Of a DNA stretch of 64,000 nucleotides, positions 27,988 to 37,615 are shown piece by piece (positions within the stretch are counted from its first letter, which is position 1; each line of letters opens with the position of its first letter). Both the position numbers and the translations under genes were made by a program. Source of the DNA: an uncultured Gammaproteobacteria bacterium (GTDB lineage: Bacteria; Pseudomonadota; Gammaproteobacteria; Eutrophobiales; Eutrophobiaceae); NCBI GenBank assembly GCA_943788815.1, contig CALSRS010000002.1:509766-573765 (forward strand), in the 5' to 3' direction. A model generated the notes under the pieces. That model saw only the letters and a list, made by a program, of their open reading frames with translations, was not told the origin of the DNA and ran no database searches.

Positions 27988-29898
27988 TTAAAGCTCAGAG
28001 GATTCATAAGCCACCTTACCACCCACCAGGGTCAACACCGGCCTTAAACTGTCCAGTGACTCTATGGGTTCATCCAACAAGTTTCCGTCAAAGACCACCA
28101 GGTCAGCAAGCATACCTGGTCGCAAGGCCCCCAATTCATTTTCAGCGCCAATAAATCTTGCCGCCCAGCGGGTTAGTGCCAAAAATGCGGTCTCGCGATC
28201 CAGGACTTCAGTTTCAGCGATCACCCGACCATGCCTATCTATGCGTGATACCGCCTTTTGGATATACCAGGCGGGATTGGCATCCCCGTCTCTTGGCTCG
28301 GTACCTTCAATGTGAAACGGTATGTTGTTATCCAGTAATGTCTTTAAGGGTGCCATGCGCTCAAGACCTTCCATGCCATACTGAGCCTCGACTACGTCCT
28401 GTATATTCAGAGGTCCTGCATCCCTTTGTCGCATTACTATACGCAGGTTCACACCAAATCGAACTACGTCTTTCAAGACGGGATGATTTTTGTAATAGTC
28501 AAAGACTTCCGGTACCCATTCAATGTTGTGGTCAAATCCCTGAGGTCGCCAGAGTTTTTTAACATACAGCTTGTCCTGTTGTTCGGCCTCATAGACATTC
28601 TGCATAGCAAGCCGGATACCTTCGCTACCCATGTTATGAATGCCTGTCATATTCCAGCCATGTTGCCTGGCCAGCATGACATTATAGTAATCTGTCTGTT
28701 TAAGTTGATCTGCTGTTAGATCATCAATACCCAGTCCGGTAATGGATTCTGCTGACCAACTATTGTATCCATTTGTATTGGGACTGATTTGCGGGATCAC
28801 CTTAGTCTTGGGATTGATAGTCAATAGCCCAAAAGTGGAATCAGGGGAACCAGAATGCGGACCAACAGAGGCTCCTACAATAGTAATCATGGGACCACGA
28901 TCATCGCTAAGGGAAAAATCTACGAGGTTACCCATACGTTTTAGATACATTTCGCCATTGGGGTTTTGTCGCAAGAAATCCAGGCCGGGATAGACACGCA
29001 CCGCCAGGTCATCGGGCTGTTCATGAAACAGCCTGTTTAAAATAGTCATGGTCGGCGCACTCATGTGACCGGTGGCAACTGTTACCCCATGTCTCGCATA
29101 ATTTGCCAGTGATTCCACAGCCTGAGGCATTGCGACCTGGTCAAACCACTCAGGATCCGGCCAGGATCGAACTTCGCGACCGATAAATCCGCTGACCTGT
29201 GCACCTGTGTATCCTGTAAATTCTCCGTTCTTATTGCGCCCGATATGAAAATGGTCCACGGGGAGGCCATTGGCAATGGCAAGATCCAGCATGGACTGAT
29301 TAGCGAGTGCGATATTGGCACTGATATACACCATTACCGGGTTGTTTGGAGCAACTTCATCTAATGTCTCCCGGTTCCAGGATTTCATAGCCACGGCAGA
29401 CCATTGATCCTGCAGGTTAAAGAAAAAGGGATCGTCGGGCTTCCCTTCATTCTCAACTATAAATGCCAGAGTTGCCAGGGCCTCATCAATTGTTCGGCCT
29501 CCCAGATGTGGTTTGGTATGGCCATTCCACATACTGTCTTTAAGAATGTCGCCAGCAGGGACCGAGTTGTCTCCATCATTGTAGATAAAACCAGGTGTCA
29601 GAGATCGACCTTTTAAATCAATTACTCTGGTGGACGGACCTGCCAGACGTGTAATTTGATCATTGTTTCCTACACTCAGGATTCGATTACCTCGAACGGC
29701 AACTGCCTGTGCTATAGTAAAATCTCTGTCTGCATCCGCCGTTAACACCTGTCCGTTATGAAAGACATATTCCGGATAATGGACCAGTTCCATTGGGATG
29801 CCAGATTGCGCCAATACCATGCTTGAACTGGCATGTAAAACCAGCAATATGATCATCGTGTTTCTCATACTGGGTGCAATAAATGATAAATGTTCCAT
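27988..29898 (-). CDS. Exported amidohydrolase-3 (YtcJ-like) paralogue 4, HxH absent
   Basis: First gene of the array, 636 residues. The start at 29898 gives a slightly long signal region (MRNTMIILLVLHASSSMVLA after ten residues); an in-frame ATG at 29868 would give a tighter signal peptide but has no ribosome binding site. The metal motif reads PGFIYNDGDN and the active-site His is in GIHNMGSEGIR. It has IYQ-type C-terminal features shared with paralogue 1 (EGTEP, WYIQKAV, VAYE). Divergent from egtB. As the promoter-proximal copy it may be the most strongly expressed. Confidence 0.87.
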   Translation of the reverse strand: MEHLSFIAPSMRNTMIILLVLHASSSMVLAQSGIPMELVHYPEYVFHNGQVLTADADRDFTIAQAVAVRGNRILSVGNNDQITRLAGPSTRVIDLKGRSLTPGFIYNDGDNSVPAGDILKDSMWNGHTKPHLGGRTIDEALATLAFIVENEGKPDDPFFFNLQDQWSAVAMKSWNRETLDEVAPNNPVMVYISANIALANQSMLDLAIANGLPVDHFHIGRNKNGEFTGYTGAQVSGFIGREVRSWPDPEWFDQVAMPQAVESLANYARHGVTVATGHMSAPTMTILNRLFHEQPDDLAVRVYPGLDFLRQNPNGEMYLKRMGNLVDFSLSDDRGPMITIVGASVGPHSGSPDSTFGLLTINPKTKVIPQISPNTNGYNSWSAESITGLGIDDLTADQLKQTDYYNVMLARQHGWNMTGIHNMGSEGIRLAMQNVYEAEQQDKLYVKKLWRPQGFDHNIEWVPEVFDYYKNHPVLKDVVRFGVNLRIVMRQRDAGPLNIQDVVEAQYGMEGLERMAPLKTLLDNNIPFHIEGTEPRDGDANPAWYIQKAVSRIDRHGRVIAETEVLDRETAFLALTRWAARFIGAENELGALRPGMLADLVVFDGNLLDEPIESLDSLRPVLTLVGGKVAYESSEL

Positions 29899-29934
29899 GA
29901 ATTACCGAACCCCTGAATTAATATTATCTCTGTT

Positions 29935-29963
29935 AGCATAGATGTAGCTAATCAAGGCCGCAA
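29935..29963 (-). promoter_or_regulatory. Possible sigma-70 promoter of the amidohydrolase array
   Basis: On the minus strand TTGCGG (29958-29963), 17 bases, then TATGCT (29935-29940), 37 bases before the first ATG of the array. The hexamers are plausible but not close to consensus. Confidence 0.3.
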
Positions 29964-30089
29964 TACATCGATTAAGGAATAAAATTCAAATCTCACCAGC
30001 AAATTGTTGTTGTATCTAAAAAAAAAGAAAAAACACTAAATTATTTCAATCAAAACAATAATTTGTAATATACTTTTCACATCCAACGG

Positions 30090-30118
30090 TTGATTGTCAG
30101 ATATCACCAACTTATAGT
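30090..30118 (+). promoter_or_regulatory. Probable sigma-70 promoter of egtBD
   Basis: TTGATT (30090-30095), a 17-base spacer, then TATAGT (30113-30118), 24 bases before the egtB ATG. AAAGG precedes the start codon as the ribosome binding site. Spacing and hexamers fit a housekeeping promoter. Confidence 0.5.
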
Positions 30119-30142
30119 TATAACAAAATAAAAGGTCAAATT

Positions 30143-31408
30143 ATGGATACCAAGGTAAAAAAATTACCTGGGCGCGAGCAATTAAAATTAGCGTATTCCC
30201 AAGTCCGGGATTTTTCAGAACTGCTGTGTAAGCCACTTCAGCGGGACGATTTTCAGATCCAGTCTATCCCTCAAACCAGTCCACCAAAATGGCATATCGC
30301 TCATGTGTCCTGGTTTTTTGAGACCTTTGTCCTTGCTGAATATCAAGCTAACTATCAGGTCTTTTGTGACAAGTATGATTTCATTTTTAACAGTTATTAC
30401 TATACCCATGGCAATATGCATCCTCGTACAAAACGCGGTTTGTTATCACGCCCTACTGTAGATGAAATTTTTCAATATCGACAATTCGTCGATGAAAAAA
30501 TGCATGACTTAATTGATTCAGTAGATCAACTTCAATGGGAAGATATGACATTTCGAATCATACTTGGACTACATCATGAGCAGCAACACCAGGAATTATT
30601 GCTCATGGATGTAAAGCATAACTTCAATTCTAACCCCCTGAAACCTGCATACCGAGAAGATCTAATTGCCCTCAAAGGGAATCAGCAAGAGCTAAACTGG
30701 ATTAAAATAGATGGAGGCATCAAAACAATCGGCAACCGTGGTGATGAATTTTGTTTCGATAATGAAACACCAAACCATGACGTTCTACTAAAACCTTTTA
30801 AGCTTGCAACTCGTTTCATCACCAATTCGGAATACCTGGAATTTATAATAGATGGTGGCTATTCCAATCCTGCCCTTTGGCTGTCAGATGGCTGGGCAAA
30901 CATACAAACTCATGGCTGGAAGCATCCTTTGTACTGGTCTGCAGATGATGAAAACTGGCAACAATTTACCCTTGGTGGCGTTCGCGAACTTAATATGGAT
31001 GAACCAGTGTGTCATATCAGTTATTACGAGGCCGATGCCTTTGCCCGTTGGTCAGGTAACCGTCTTCCACTTGAATCCGAAATAGAGACTATGCTCCTTT
31101 CGAAACCAATAACTGGAAATTTTATAGAAGATGATTTACTGCACCCTGCTCCGACGACTGAAGAAAACCAGTGGTATGGTAATTTGTGGGCCTGGACTTC
31201 CTCCCCTTACACGGCTTATCCAGGATTTAAACCCTTATCTGGAACTATGGGTGAGTATAACGGCAAGTTTATGTCAAACCAGATGGTCTTGAGAGGTGGT
31301 AGTTGTGTGACGTCTATTGACCACATCCGCCCATCTTACCGAAATTTTTTCTATCCTGATGAAAGATGGGCATTTACCGGATTACGACTTGCTGCAGATC
31401 TTGAATGA
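30143..31408 (+). CDS. egtB: Ergothioneine biosynthesis protein EgtB (hercynine oxygenase)
   Basis: Iron enzyme joining a thiol donor to hercynine through an O2-dependent sulfoxide step. The 421 residues comprise an N-terminal DinB-like helical domain (about 15-165) with iron ligands in HIAHVSWFFE and LGLHHEQQHQE (His145, His149), and a C-terminal formylglycine-generating-enzyme-like domain (GNRGDEFCFDNETPNHDV to RGGSCVTSIDHIRPSYRNFF). Its stop overlaps the egtD ATG (ATGA at 31405), so the two are translationally coupled. egtA, egtC and egtE are absent here, so the sulfur donor and final lyase must be encoded elsewhere or replaced. Confidence 0.94.
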   Translation: MDTKVKKLPGREQLKLAYSQVRDFSELLCKPLQRDDFQIQSIPQTSPPKWHIAHVSWFFETFVLAEYQANYQVFCDKYDFIFNSYYYTHGNMHPRTKRGLLSRPTVDEIFQYRQFVDEKMHDLIDSVDQLQWEDMTFRIILGLHHEQQHQELLLMDVKHNFNSNPLKPAYREDLIALKGNQQELNWIKIDGGIKTIGNRGDEFCFDNETPNHDVLLKPFKLATRFITNSEYLEFIIDGGYSNPALWLSDGWANIQTHGWKHPLYWSADDENWQQFTLGGVRELNMDEPVCHISYYEADAFARWSGNRLPLESEIETMLLSKPITGNFIEDDLLHPAPTTEENQWYGNLWAWTSSPYTAYPGFKPLSGTMGEYNGKFMSNQMVLRGGSCVTSIDHIRPSYRNFFYPDERWAFTGLRLAADLE

Positions 31409-32361
31409 ACACTAATCTGACATTTCACGATCACAAACCTGGCGCCCTGAGTCTTCAGGATGCCGTTGTTAATGGTTTATCAAAAAAACAAAAATCAATT
31501 GCTCCTAAATTTTTTTATGACCAACGTGGATCTGAGCTTTTTGATAAAATTTGTAAACAACCAGAGTATTACCCCCCCACCATCGAGCAATCAATTCTTT
31601 CTGAGAATGTTGATGAAATTGCAAACCTGACGGGTGAAGGCAGGATTCTGGTTGAACCAGGTGCGGGAAATGCCGTCAAGGTCAGACTGCTACTTAACAG
31701 CTTATTACCATCTGCCTACGTCCCCATGGACATTTCTTTCGACTACCTCAAATCAGTTGCCACGCATCTGGTAAACGAATACCCATGGCTACGTGTTCAT
31801 GCAACTTGTGTGGACTATACACATTCTTTGCCTATTCCAGACCTTGTACCTGATGGACCACGTTTACTCTTTTTCCCAGGCTCAAGTATAGGTAATTTTG
31901 AACGTGATGAGGCAGGTCAATTTTTGTCCATGATTCATGAGGCCATTGGACAAAATGGCATGGTATTAATTGGCGTAGATACAAAAAAAAATGAGACCAT
32001 CCTGAATGCTGCATACAATGATGAAGCCGGAGTAACAGCGGAATTTAACCTTAATTTGTTACTTAGAATCCAAAAAGAACTGGGGATGGATTTTGAACCA
32101 GACAATTTCAAGCATAACGCCTATTACAACAAGGATGCTGGAAGAATTGAAATGTATCTTGTAAGCAAGAAAAAGCAGACACTCCAAATAAACGAGCACA
32201 GCATTTTTCTGGAAAAAGATGAGCAAGTACACACAGAGAATTCATACAAATATTCTCCGGATGAATTTATTTCACTTTCTGTTAAAAATGGTTTTGAACA
32301 TGTTAAATACTGGACAGACGATAACAGTCTATTCGCAGTCTATTTATTAATGTCAAAATAA
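31405..32361 (+). CDS. egtD: L-histidine N(alpha)-methyltransferase EgtD
   Basis: Trimethylates histidine to hercynine with S-adenosylmethionine, the first committed step of ergothioneine synthesis. The 318 residues match EgtD. The SAM motif is LVEPGAGNAVKVRLL near residue 78, and the family start KFFYDQRGSELFDKIC near 32 and LFFPGSSIGNF near residue 152 are present. It overlaps egtB by four bases. Together they make the antioxidant thiohistidine route; no regulator is adjacent. Confidence 0.95.
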   Translation: MNTNLTFHDHKPGALSLQDAVVNGLSKKQKSIAPKFFYDQRGSELFDKICKQPEYYPPTIEQSILSENVDEIANLTGEGRILVEPGAGNAVKVRLLLNSLLPSAYVPMDISFDYLKSVATHLVNEYPWLRVHATCVDYTHSLPIPDLVPDGPRLLFFPGSSIGNFERDEAGQFLSMIHEAIGQNGMVLIGVDTKKNETILNAAYNDEAGVTAEFNLNLLLRIQKELGMDFEPDNFKHNAYYNKDAGRIEMYLVSKKKQTLQINEHSIFLEKDEQVHTENSYKYSPDEFISLSVKNGFEHVKYWTDDNSLFAVYLLMSK

Positions 32362-32500
32362 TATTTCAGTAAACATCGAAATATTCAGTTAATTAAGTAT
32401 GGAGATGTTTTCCTTAAAAGGAATTCATCCGCACAATTGCAGACTTCCTTCTCGCCCTATATCATCTTCCTTAATAAAAATAATACTGCAGGGGGAAATA

Positions 32501-32902
32501 ATGATTATTTACGGTGTTGCACTCTTATCGGTATGCATGGTAATTGGATTATTTACAGGTGAAATACTTGGGGTTTTAATTGGCGTACAGGCCAATGTTG
32601 GTGGCGTAGGAATCGCCATGCTGCTACTGGTACTAGCCTGTAGTCATCCAATGTTTAAGTCCCTCACAGAAGGGGCATCGGGAGCTGGAATTAAATTCTG
32701 GAGTGCAATGTATATCCCCATAGTCGTGGCTATGGCAGCAAGACAGAACGTCGTTGCTGCTGTTGATGGCGGCATGCTGGCACTGCTGGCGGGTACTATT
32801 GCTGTATTAGTCAGTTTTGCATTAGTTCCTGTTATAAGCAAAATCGGTCCACAAAGTGATCCCTTACCTCCTATTGATGAAAGTGCAAAGGGAGAAGATT
32901 AA
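32501..32902 (+). CDS. madL: Malonate transporter subunit MadL
   Basis: Small subunit of the sodium-coupled malonate carrier. From the ATG at 32501 (GGGGG five bases upstream) it has 133 residues, the family size, with four helices and the signature FTGEILGVLIGVQANVGGVG; the longer frame from 32399 adds an unlikely polar leader. The stop shares a base with the madM start (TAATG at 32900). Its neighbours madM and matB support malonate as substrate. Confidence 0.92.
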   Translation: MIIYGVALLSVCMVIGLFTGEILGVLIGVQANVGGVGIAMLLLVLACSHPMFKSLTEGASGAGIKFWSAMYIPIVVAMAARQNVVAAVDGGMLALLAGTIAVLVSFALVPVISKIGPQSDPLPPIDESAKGED

Positions 32903-33672
32903 TGGACATCACTATCGAACTTTTAGAAAAGGTCTTTTCCAGAAATGGTCTTATAGTTGCATTTGCCGCAGTTGGGCTGATTACATGGTTTTCCTACTTT
33001 TTGTCTAACAAACTAACGCATGGACGTATTCATGGCTCTGCTATTGCCATAACGCTTGGACTGGTTGCAGCCTACATAGGTGGTAAGGCCACCGGTGGCA
33101 GCACAGGTGTTGCCGATATTGGCCTTCTGGCCGGTGTGGGTTTTATGGGCGGCGGCATGATGCGAGATTTTGCCATCGTCTCAACCGCCTTTGGGGTCCA
33201 CATAGGCGAACTTAAAAAAGCCGGTATTGTTGGAATAGTATCAATATTTGCAGGGGTAATAGTCTCATTTATTGTAGGCGCTGTTGTAGCAGTAATGTTT
33301 GGTTATACAGACGCTATTAGTATCACCACCATAGGCGCAGGTGCTGTTACCTATATCGTCGGCCCAGTCACCGGTACTGCCATAGGTGCAAGCTCAGACG
33401 TAATAGCACTTAGTGTTGCAGCGGGACTTGTGAAATCTATTTTGGTGATGATAGGAACCCCTATGGTTGCAAAGTATATCGGGTTAAATAATCCTCAATC
33501 AGCTATGGTATTTGGCGGCTTAATGGGAACCACCAGTGGAGTTGCTGGAGGATTGGCTGCAACGGATCCCAGACTGGTACCTTATGGAGCAATGACCGCA
33601 ACCTTTTATACAGGCGTAGGTTGCCTAATGGGCCCATCAATTTTGTTTCTTATCGTCAACGCAATTTATTAA
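32902..33672 (+). CDS. madM: Malonate transporter subunit MadM
   Basis: Large subunit of the malonate:Na+ symporter, 256 residues and about eight to ten helices. The glycine-rich GLLAGVGFMGGGMMRDFAIV near residue 76 and VFGGLMGTTSGVAGGLAATD near 202 are typical. Coupled to madL by a one-base overlap. matB follows 26 bases later, so malonate imported here would be activated at once. Confidence 0.93.
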   Translation: MDITIELLEKVFSRNGLIVAFAAVGLITWFSYFLSNKLTHGRIHGSAIAITLGLVAAYIGGKATGGSTGVADIGLLAGVGFMGGGMMRDFAIVSTAFGVHIGELKKAGIVGIVSIFAGVIVSFIVGAVVAVMFGYTDAISITTIGAGAVTYIVGPVTGTAIGASSDVIALSVAAGLVKSILVMIGTPMVAKYIGLNNPQSAMVFGGLMGTTSGVAGGLAATDPRLVPYGAMTATFYTGVGCLMGPSILFLIVNAIY

Positions 33673-33698
33673 TCAATAAAGAGAAGAGTATTATTATT

Positions 33699-35204
33699 AT
33701 GGAAAGCACCAAAGATACTTCACTACCATCATTCCACCATTTAAATGATGACCATTCTAAGGTCGCGTTAATCGAAGGGGATAATTCAACAAGCTATTCT
33801 GATTTACACGCTCGGATTAACTGCATGGCGACTAACCTGCTTGATGGAAAGTCTGATCTCAACGAAGAAAGAATTGCCTTCTTGATGCCAGCCAGTCTGG
33901 ATTACGTCACCATGTTGTTTGGTGTCTGGCGTGCAGGTGGTATTGCAGTCCCATTAAATGTGAGTTCTGCGTTGGCGGAACTGGAACATGCCCTTACATG
34001 CGCTGGAGTAACTCGAGTGGTCGCCAATGGTGAATACAGTGAGAATATTTCAGATTTATGTGAAAAACTGAATATAAAACTGTCATCCGTAAATGAAATA
34101 CTCACTGACAAGTCGGGCACATTACCCGAGATAAGCCTGGATAGGCGGGCAATGATACTGTTTACCAGTGGTACAACCAATAAACCCAAAGGGGTAGTCA
34201 GTACCCATAAAAATATCCGTGCGCAGATTACAACCTTAATTGAAGCCTGGGCGTGGGATTATGACGATACGATCCCACTGTTTTTACCGCTACATCATAT
34301 CCATGGAATTATAAATGTTCTGTGCTGTGGTTTATGGGCTGGTGCAAGCGTATCCCTGTTTCCGAAATTTGATATGGACAACATACTCAATGAGGTAGCA
34401 AGCAATAGTTATAACGTGTTTATGGCGGTGCCCACGATATACGTGAAAATGATCCAACACCTGGATACACTTGATGATGCAGATAAAAAATCCATTACCA
34501 ATGGATTCAGAAACATGCGCTTGAATATTTCTGGCTCTGCTGCCTGCCCCGTTAAGGTCTATAATCAGTGGCTGGAACTCACCGGGCAAGTATTGCTTGA
34601 ACGATATGGCATGACAGAAATCGGCATGGCCATTTCTAACCCTTATGATGGCGAACGCCGGGCTGGAGCAGTTGGTATTGCACTACCCGGTGTAGAGGTA
34701 AGTTTGTTTGATGATGACGATAATTTATTAGATGAAGAAGACAAACCCGGTGAAATCCGCATCAAGGGTAACAATGTTTTTCTGGAATACTGGGGAAACA
34801 AGGAAGCCACCGAGGGTAGTTACAAGGACGGTTGGTTCTGCACTGGTGATGTTGCTGTGAAAGAAAACGGATATTATCGGATTATGGGACGTTCATCGGT
34901 GGATATAATCAAATCCGGAGGATACAAACTTTCCGCACTTGAAATAGAAGGGACGCTGCTTACACATGATGACATCGCAGAATGTGCTGTCATTGGCTCA
35001 CCGGATGAGATGTGGGGCGAAGCTGTCACAGCCTTTATTGGATTGAAGCCGGAAAAAACGATGGTTTATGAGGATTTAAAAGCCTGGTGTGATGGTAAAA
35101 TGTCTCCTTACAAGATCCCAAAGCAGATTATCATCATTGATGCCCTACCTCGAAATGCCATGGGAAAGGTAACAAAGCCTGCATTAAAAGAAATGCTGCC
35201 CTAA
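33699..35204 (+). CDS. matB: Malonyl-CoA synthetase (MatB-type acyl-CoA ligase)
   Basis: Activates malonate to malonyl-CoA with ATP and CoA. I take the ATG at 33699 (about 501 residues); a longer frame would overlap madM. The ANL-superfamily core is clear: P-loop LFTSGTTNKPKGVVSTHKN near residue 150, ERYGMTEIGMAISNPYDGER near residue 300 (a MatB-like A5 region), GDVAVKENGYYRIMGRSSVD and the terminal lysine in NAMGKVTKP. Placement after madLM makes malonate the natural substrate. Malonyl-CoA decarboxylase (matA) is not in the window, so the product may feed fatty-acid synthesis. Confidence 0.9.
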   Translation: MESTKDTSLPSFHHLNDDHSKVALIEGDNSTSYSDLHARINCMATNLLDGKSDLNEERIAFLMPASLDYVTMLFGVWRAGGIAVPLNVSSALAELEHALTCAGVTRVVANGEYSENISDLCEKLNIKLSSVNEILTDKSGTLPEISLDRRAMILFTSGTTNKPKGVVSTHKNIRAQITTLIEAWAWDYDDTIPLFLPLHHIHGIINVLCCGLWAGASVSLFPKFDMDNILNEVASNSYNVFMAVPTIYVKMIQHLDTLDDADKKSITNGFRNMRLNISGSAACPVKVYNQWLELTGQVLLERYGMTEIGMAISNPYDGERRAGAVGIALPGVEVSLFDDDDNLLDEEDKPGEIRIKGNNVFLEYWGNKEATEGSYKDGWFCTGDVAVKENGYYRIMGRSSVDIIKSGGYKLSALEIEGTLLTHDDIAECAVIGSPDEMWGEAVTAFIGLKPEKTMVYEDLKAWCDGKMSPYKIPKQIIIIDALPRNAMGKVTKPALKEMLP

Positions 35205-35221
35205 TCAATTATTAATTTATA

Positions 35222-36064
35222 TTGAATAAGAACATCGATGAAAACGTCGTTGAAGACTTTGGCCATGAATGGTCTAACTTCAATCAAGACCCGGTCCCTG
35301 AACATGAAATCGAGGACTTGTTTAAACGGTATTTTTCAATTTTCCCTGATGAGGTCCTTTCTAATAAAAGTATAGGATTTGACCTGGGTTGTGGCAGCGG
35401 GCGGTGGGCAAAAATTATCGCCCCAAAGGTCGGGGGGTTGCATTGTATCGATCCAAGTGAACTGGCACTAAAAACTGCAAAAATGAAGTTAACAGGTTTT
35501 GATAACTGTCAATTTCACCAGTCCTCGGTTGACTCTATACCACTTGAAGATGATTCCATGGATTTCGGGTATTCACTGGGAGTGTTACATCATGTCCCCG
35601 ATACGGAATCTGGTATATTGCACTGTGCAGACAAACTAAAACCCGGTGCGCCGTTTTTATTGTATCTATACTACGCCTTTGATAACCGTCCATATTGGTA
35701 CAGATTGATCTGGAAACTATCTAATGTAATTCGACTCGCAATATCAAGGCTAGCTTTCCCATTAAAAAAGATGACTTCTTTGTTTATTGCCCTGTTAATC
35801 TATTTTCCACTCGCCAGGGTGGCATATATATTAGAAAAACTGGGGGTAAATGTCAGAAACATACCATTGTCTGAATACCGATCTCTGTCATTTTACACCA
35901 TGCGAACAGACGCACTGGACCGGTTTGGGACTCGGTTAGAGAAACGATTTACAAAACAACAAATAACACAAATGCTATGGAGATCAGGCTTGGAAAATAT
36001 CAAGTTTAGTAGCGAGTCTCCATACTGGTGCGTGATTAGCTATAAGAAAAAATCGATTAATTGA
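35222..36064 (+). CDS. Class I SAM-dependent methyltransferase
   Basis: 280 residues, starting with TTG at 35222 (no in-frame ATG nearby). SAM motif I is IGFDLGCGSGRWAKII near residue 48, with DSMDFGYSLGVLHHVPDTES as the motif for the ubiE/Methyltransf_11 type near 105. A hydrophobic stretch at about residues 182-200 (MTSLFIALLIYFPLARVAYI) suggests membrane association, as in some lipid or polysaccharide methyltransferases. The substrate is unknown. It follows matB by 17 bases and may be carried on the same transcript. Confidence 0.82.
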   Translation: MNKNIDENVVEDFGHEWSNFNQDPVPEHEIEDLFKRYFSIFPDEVLSNKSIGFDLGCGSGRWAKIIAPKVGGLHCIDPSELALKTAKMKLTGFDNCQFHQSSVDSIPLEDDSMDFGYSLGVLHHVPDTESGILHCADKLKPGAPFLLYLYYAFDNRPYWYRLIWKLSNVIRLAISRLAFPLKKMTSLFIALLIYFPLARVAYILEKLGVNVRNIPLSEYRSLSFYTMRTDALDRFGTRLEKRFTKQQITQMLWRSGLENIKFSSESPYWCVISYKKKSIN

Positions 36065-36125
36065 TAAATGTTATCTCCGTTGATACAGTCACCCCACAGA
36101 ATATTACTCAGACTTATTTTTAAAA

Positions 36126-36518
36126 ATGCCAGAAAATACTAATCAAATAAATATTTTTTTTAAATTAGGGCAATTTATTGGAATTGCATCAGGTTCATTA
36201 GCCGCCATATTGTGGATGATGTCATTATGGGCACCTGATACGACTTTTACATTCAACATTGCCAGCACAGCCGTCGTCCTTCTAATGATTGTGCTCTCAA
36301 TTATTATCATAGTGGCTACACTAAAAGCTCATGCAACCGCCATGATAATTATTTTCGGCATCTCCTTTTTTCCAATAGGACTTTATGTCCTGGGCGTTCC
36401 TCACTGGATTCAGTGGGTTGGCTTGGCGAATATCGGTTACCTGATGGCAGGAGTATTAATCTGGCGATTTAAGCCGATTGATTATAAGGACAGCTTTACG
36501 GCTTCTGACCAGGAATGA
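36126..36518 (+). CDS. Four-helix membrane protein, unknown
   Basis: 130 residues with four hydrophobic segments (about 15-32, 40-63, 68-90, 93-114) and short polar tails. No motif recognised. Its last 23 bases overlap the convergent aroC 3' end, so antisense interference between the transcripts is possible. Confidence 0.65.
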   Translation: MPENTNQINIFFKLGQFIGIASGSLAAILWMMSLWAPDTTFTFNIASTAVVLLMIVLSIIIIVATLKAHATAMIIIFGISFFPIGLYVLGVPHWIQWVGLANIGYLMAGVLIWRFKPIDYKDSFTASDQE

Positions 36519-37596
36519 TCGGGGTAGTACGGATTACGTCTGAATTTTGAGCACGATTTCTCAAAACATGGTCCATTAATACACAAGCCAGCATAGCTTC
36601 AGCAATGGGGACACCTCGAATTCCAACACAAGGATCATGACGTCCCTTAGTAGCAACTTCCACTGGATTACCTGCGATATCAACGGTTTTACCTGGCAGC
36701 CTGATGCTCGATGTCGGCTTAAGTGCAATACTAACTAATACGTCTTGCCCAGTAGAAATCCCTCCTAGGGTTCCCCCTGCATGGTTACTCAGGAAGCCTT
36801 CGGGCGTTATTTCATCACGATGATCCGTACCTTTTTGTTCAACAGACCCAAAGCCAGCACCTATTTCGATAGCTTTAACAGCATTGATACTCATCATGGC
36901 CTTTGCGATGTCTGCATCGAGCCTGTCAAAAACGGGATCGCCTAATCCTACTGGCACATTCTCAGCAATAATATTAATTCTGGCCCCAACCGAATTTCCT
37001 TCTTTTCTAAGATCATCCATATATTTTTCGATTGTTGAAACCGCATCGGGGTCGGCGCAGAAAAAAGAATTATTTTCTACTTCATCCCAATTTTTAAGTG
37101 CAAGTTTATTGCTACCTAACTGTGATAAATATGCACGCACTCGGGTTTTACTATTTTCGAATAGATATTTTTTTGCAATTGCCCCCGCTGCAACCCGCAT
37201 ACAGGTCTCTCTGGCAGATGCACGTCCACCGCCACGGTAATCACGAAAACCATATTTTTGCTGATATGTGTAATCCGCGTGGCCAGGTCTAAACCTGTCC
37301 ATAATATTTGAATAATCCTTGGATCGCTGGTCTTCATTATTGATGAGCAATCCAATTGGGGTGCCAGTTGTCTTACCTTCAAAGACACCAGACAATATTT
37401 CAACGGTATCTGATTCCCTCCGTTGAGTGACATGTCTGGATTTACCAGGTTTCCTTCTATCAAGATCGTGCTGGATATCAGTTTCCGATAGTTCCATTCC
37501 AGGTGGGCAACCATCGACTATGCATAGATACCCCTTACCGTGGCTCTCGCCCGCGGTTGTAAGGGTGAATAATTTTCCAAAAGAATTTCCAGACAT
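36496..37596 (-). CDS. aroC: Chorismate synthase
   Basis: Makes chorismate from EPSP using reduced FMN, the last shikimate step. From the ATG at 37594-37596 ([20 protein letters not shown]) it has 366 residues, close to E. coli (361); the longer frame to 37641 needs a GTG and crosses a simple repeat. Signatures: [54 protein letters not shown] (near residue 102) and [10 protein letters not shown]. It lies downstream of prmB, the usual prmB-aroC order. Confidence 0.96.
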   Translation of the reverse strand: MSGNSFGKLFTLTTAGESHGKGYLCIVDGCPPGMELSETDIQHDLDRRKPGKSRHVTQRRESDTVEILSGVFEGKTTGTPIGLLINNEDQRSKDYSNIMDRFRPGHADYTYQQKYGFRDYRGGGRASARETCMRVAAGAIAKKYLFENSKTRVRAYLSQLGSNKLALKNWDEVENNSFFCADPDAVSTIEKYMDDLRKEGNSVGARINIIAENVPVGLGDPVFDRLDADIAKAMMSINAVKAIEIGAGFGSVEQKGTDHRDEITPEGFLSNHAGGTLGGISTGQDVLVSIALKPTSSIRLPGKTVDIAGNPVEVATKGRHDPCVGIRGVPIAEAMLACVLMDHVLRNRAQNSDVIRTTPIIPGQKP

Positions 37597-37615
37597 GGTG
37601 ACATATTCTAACAGG

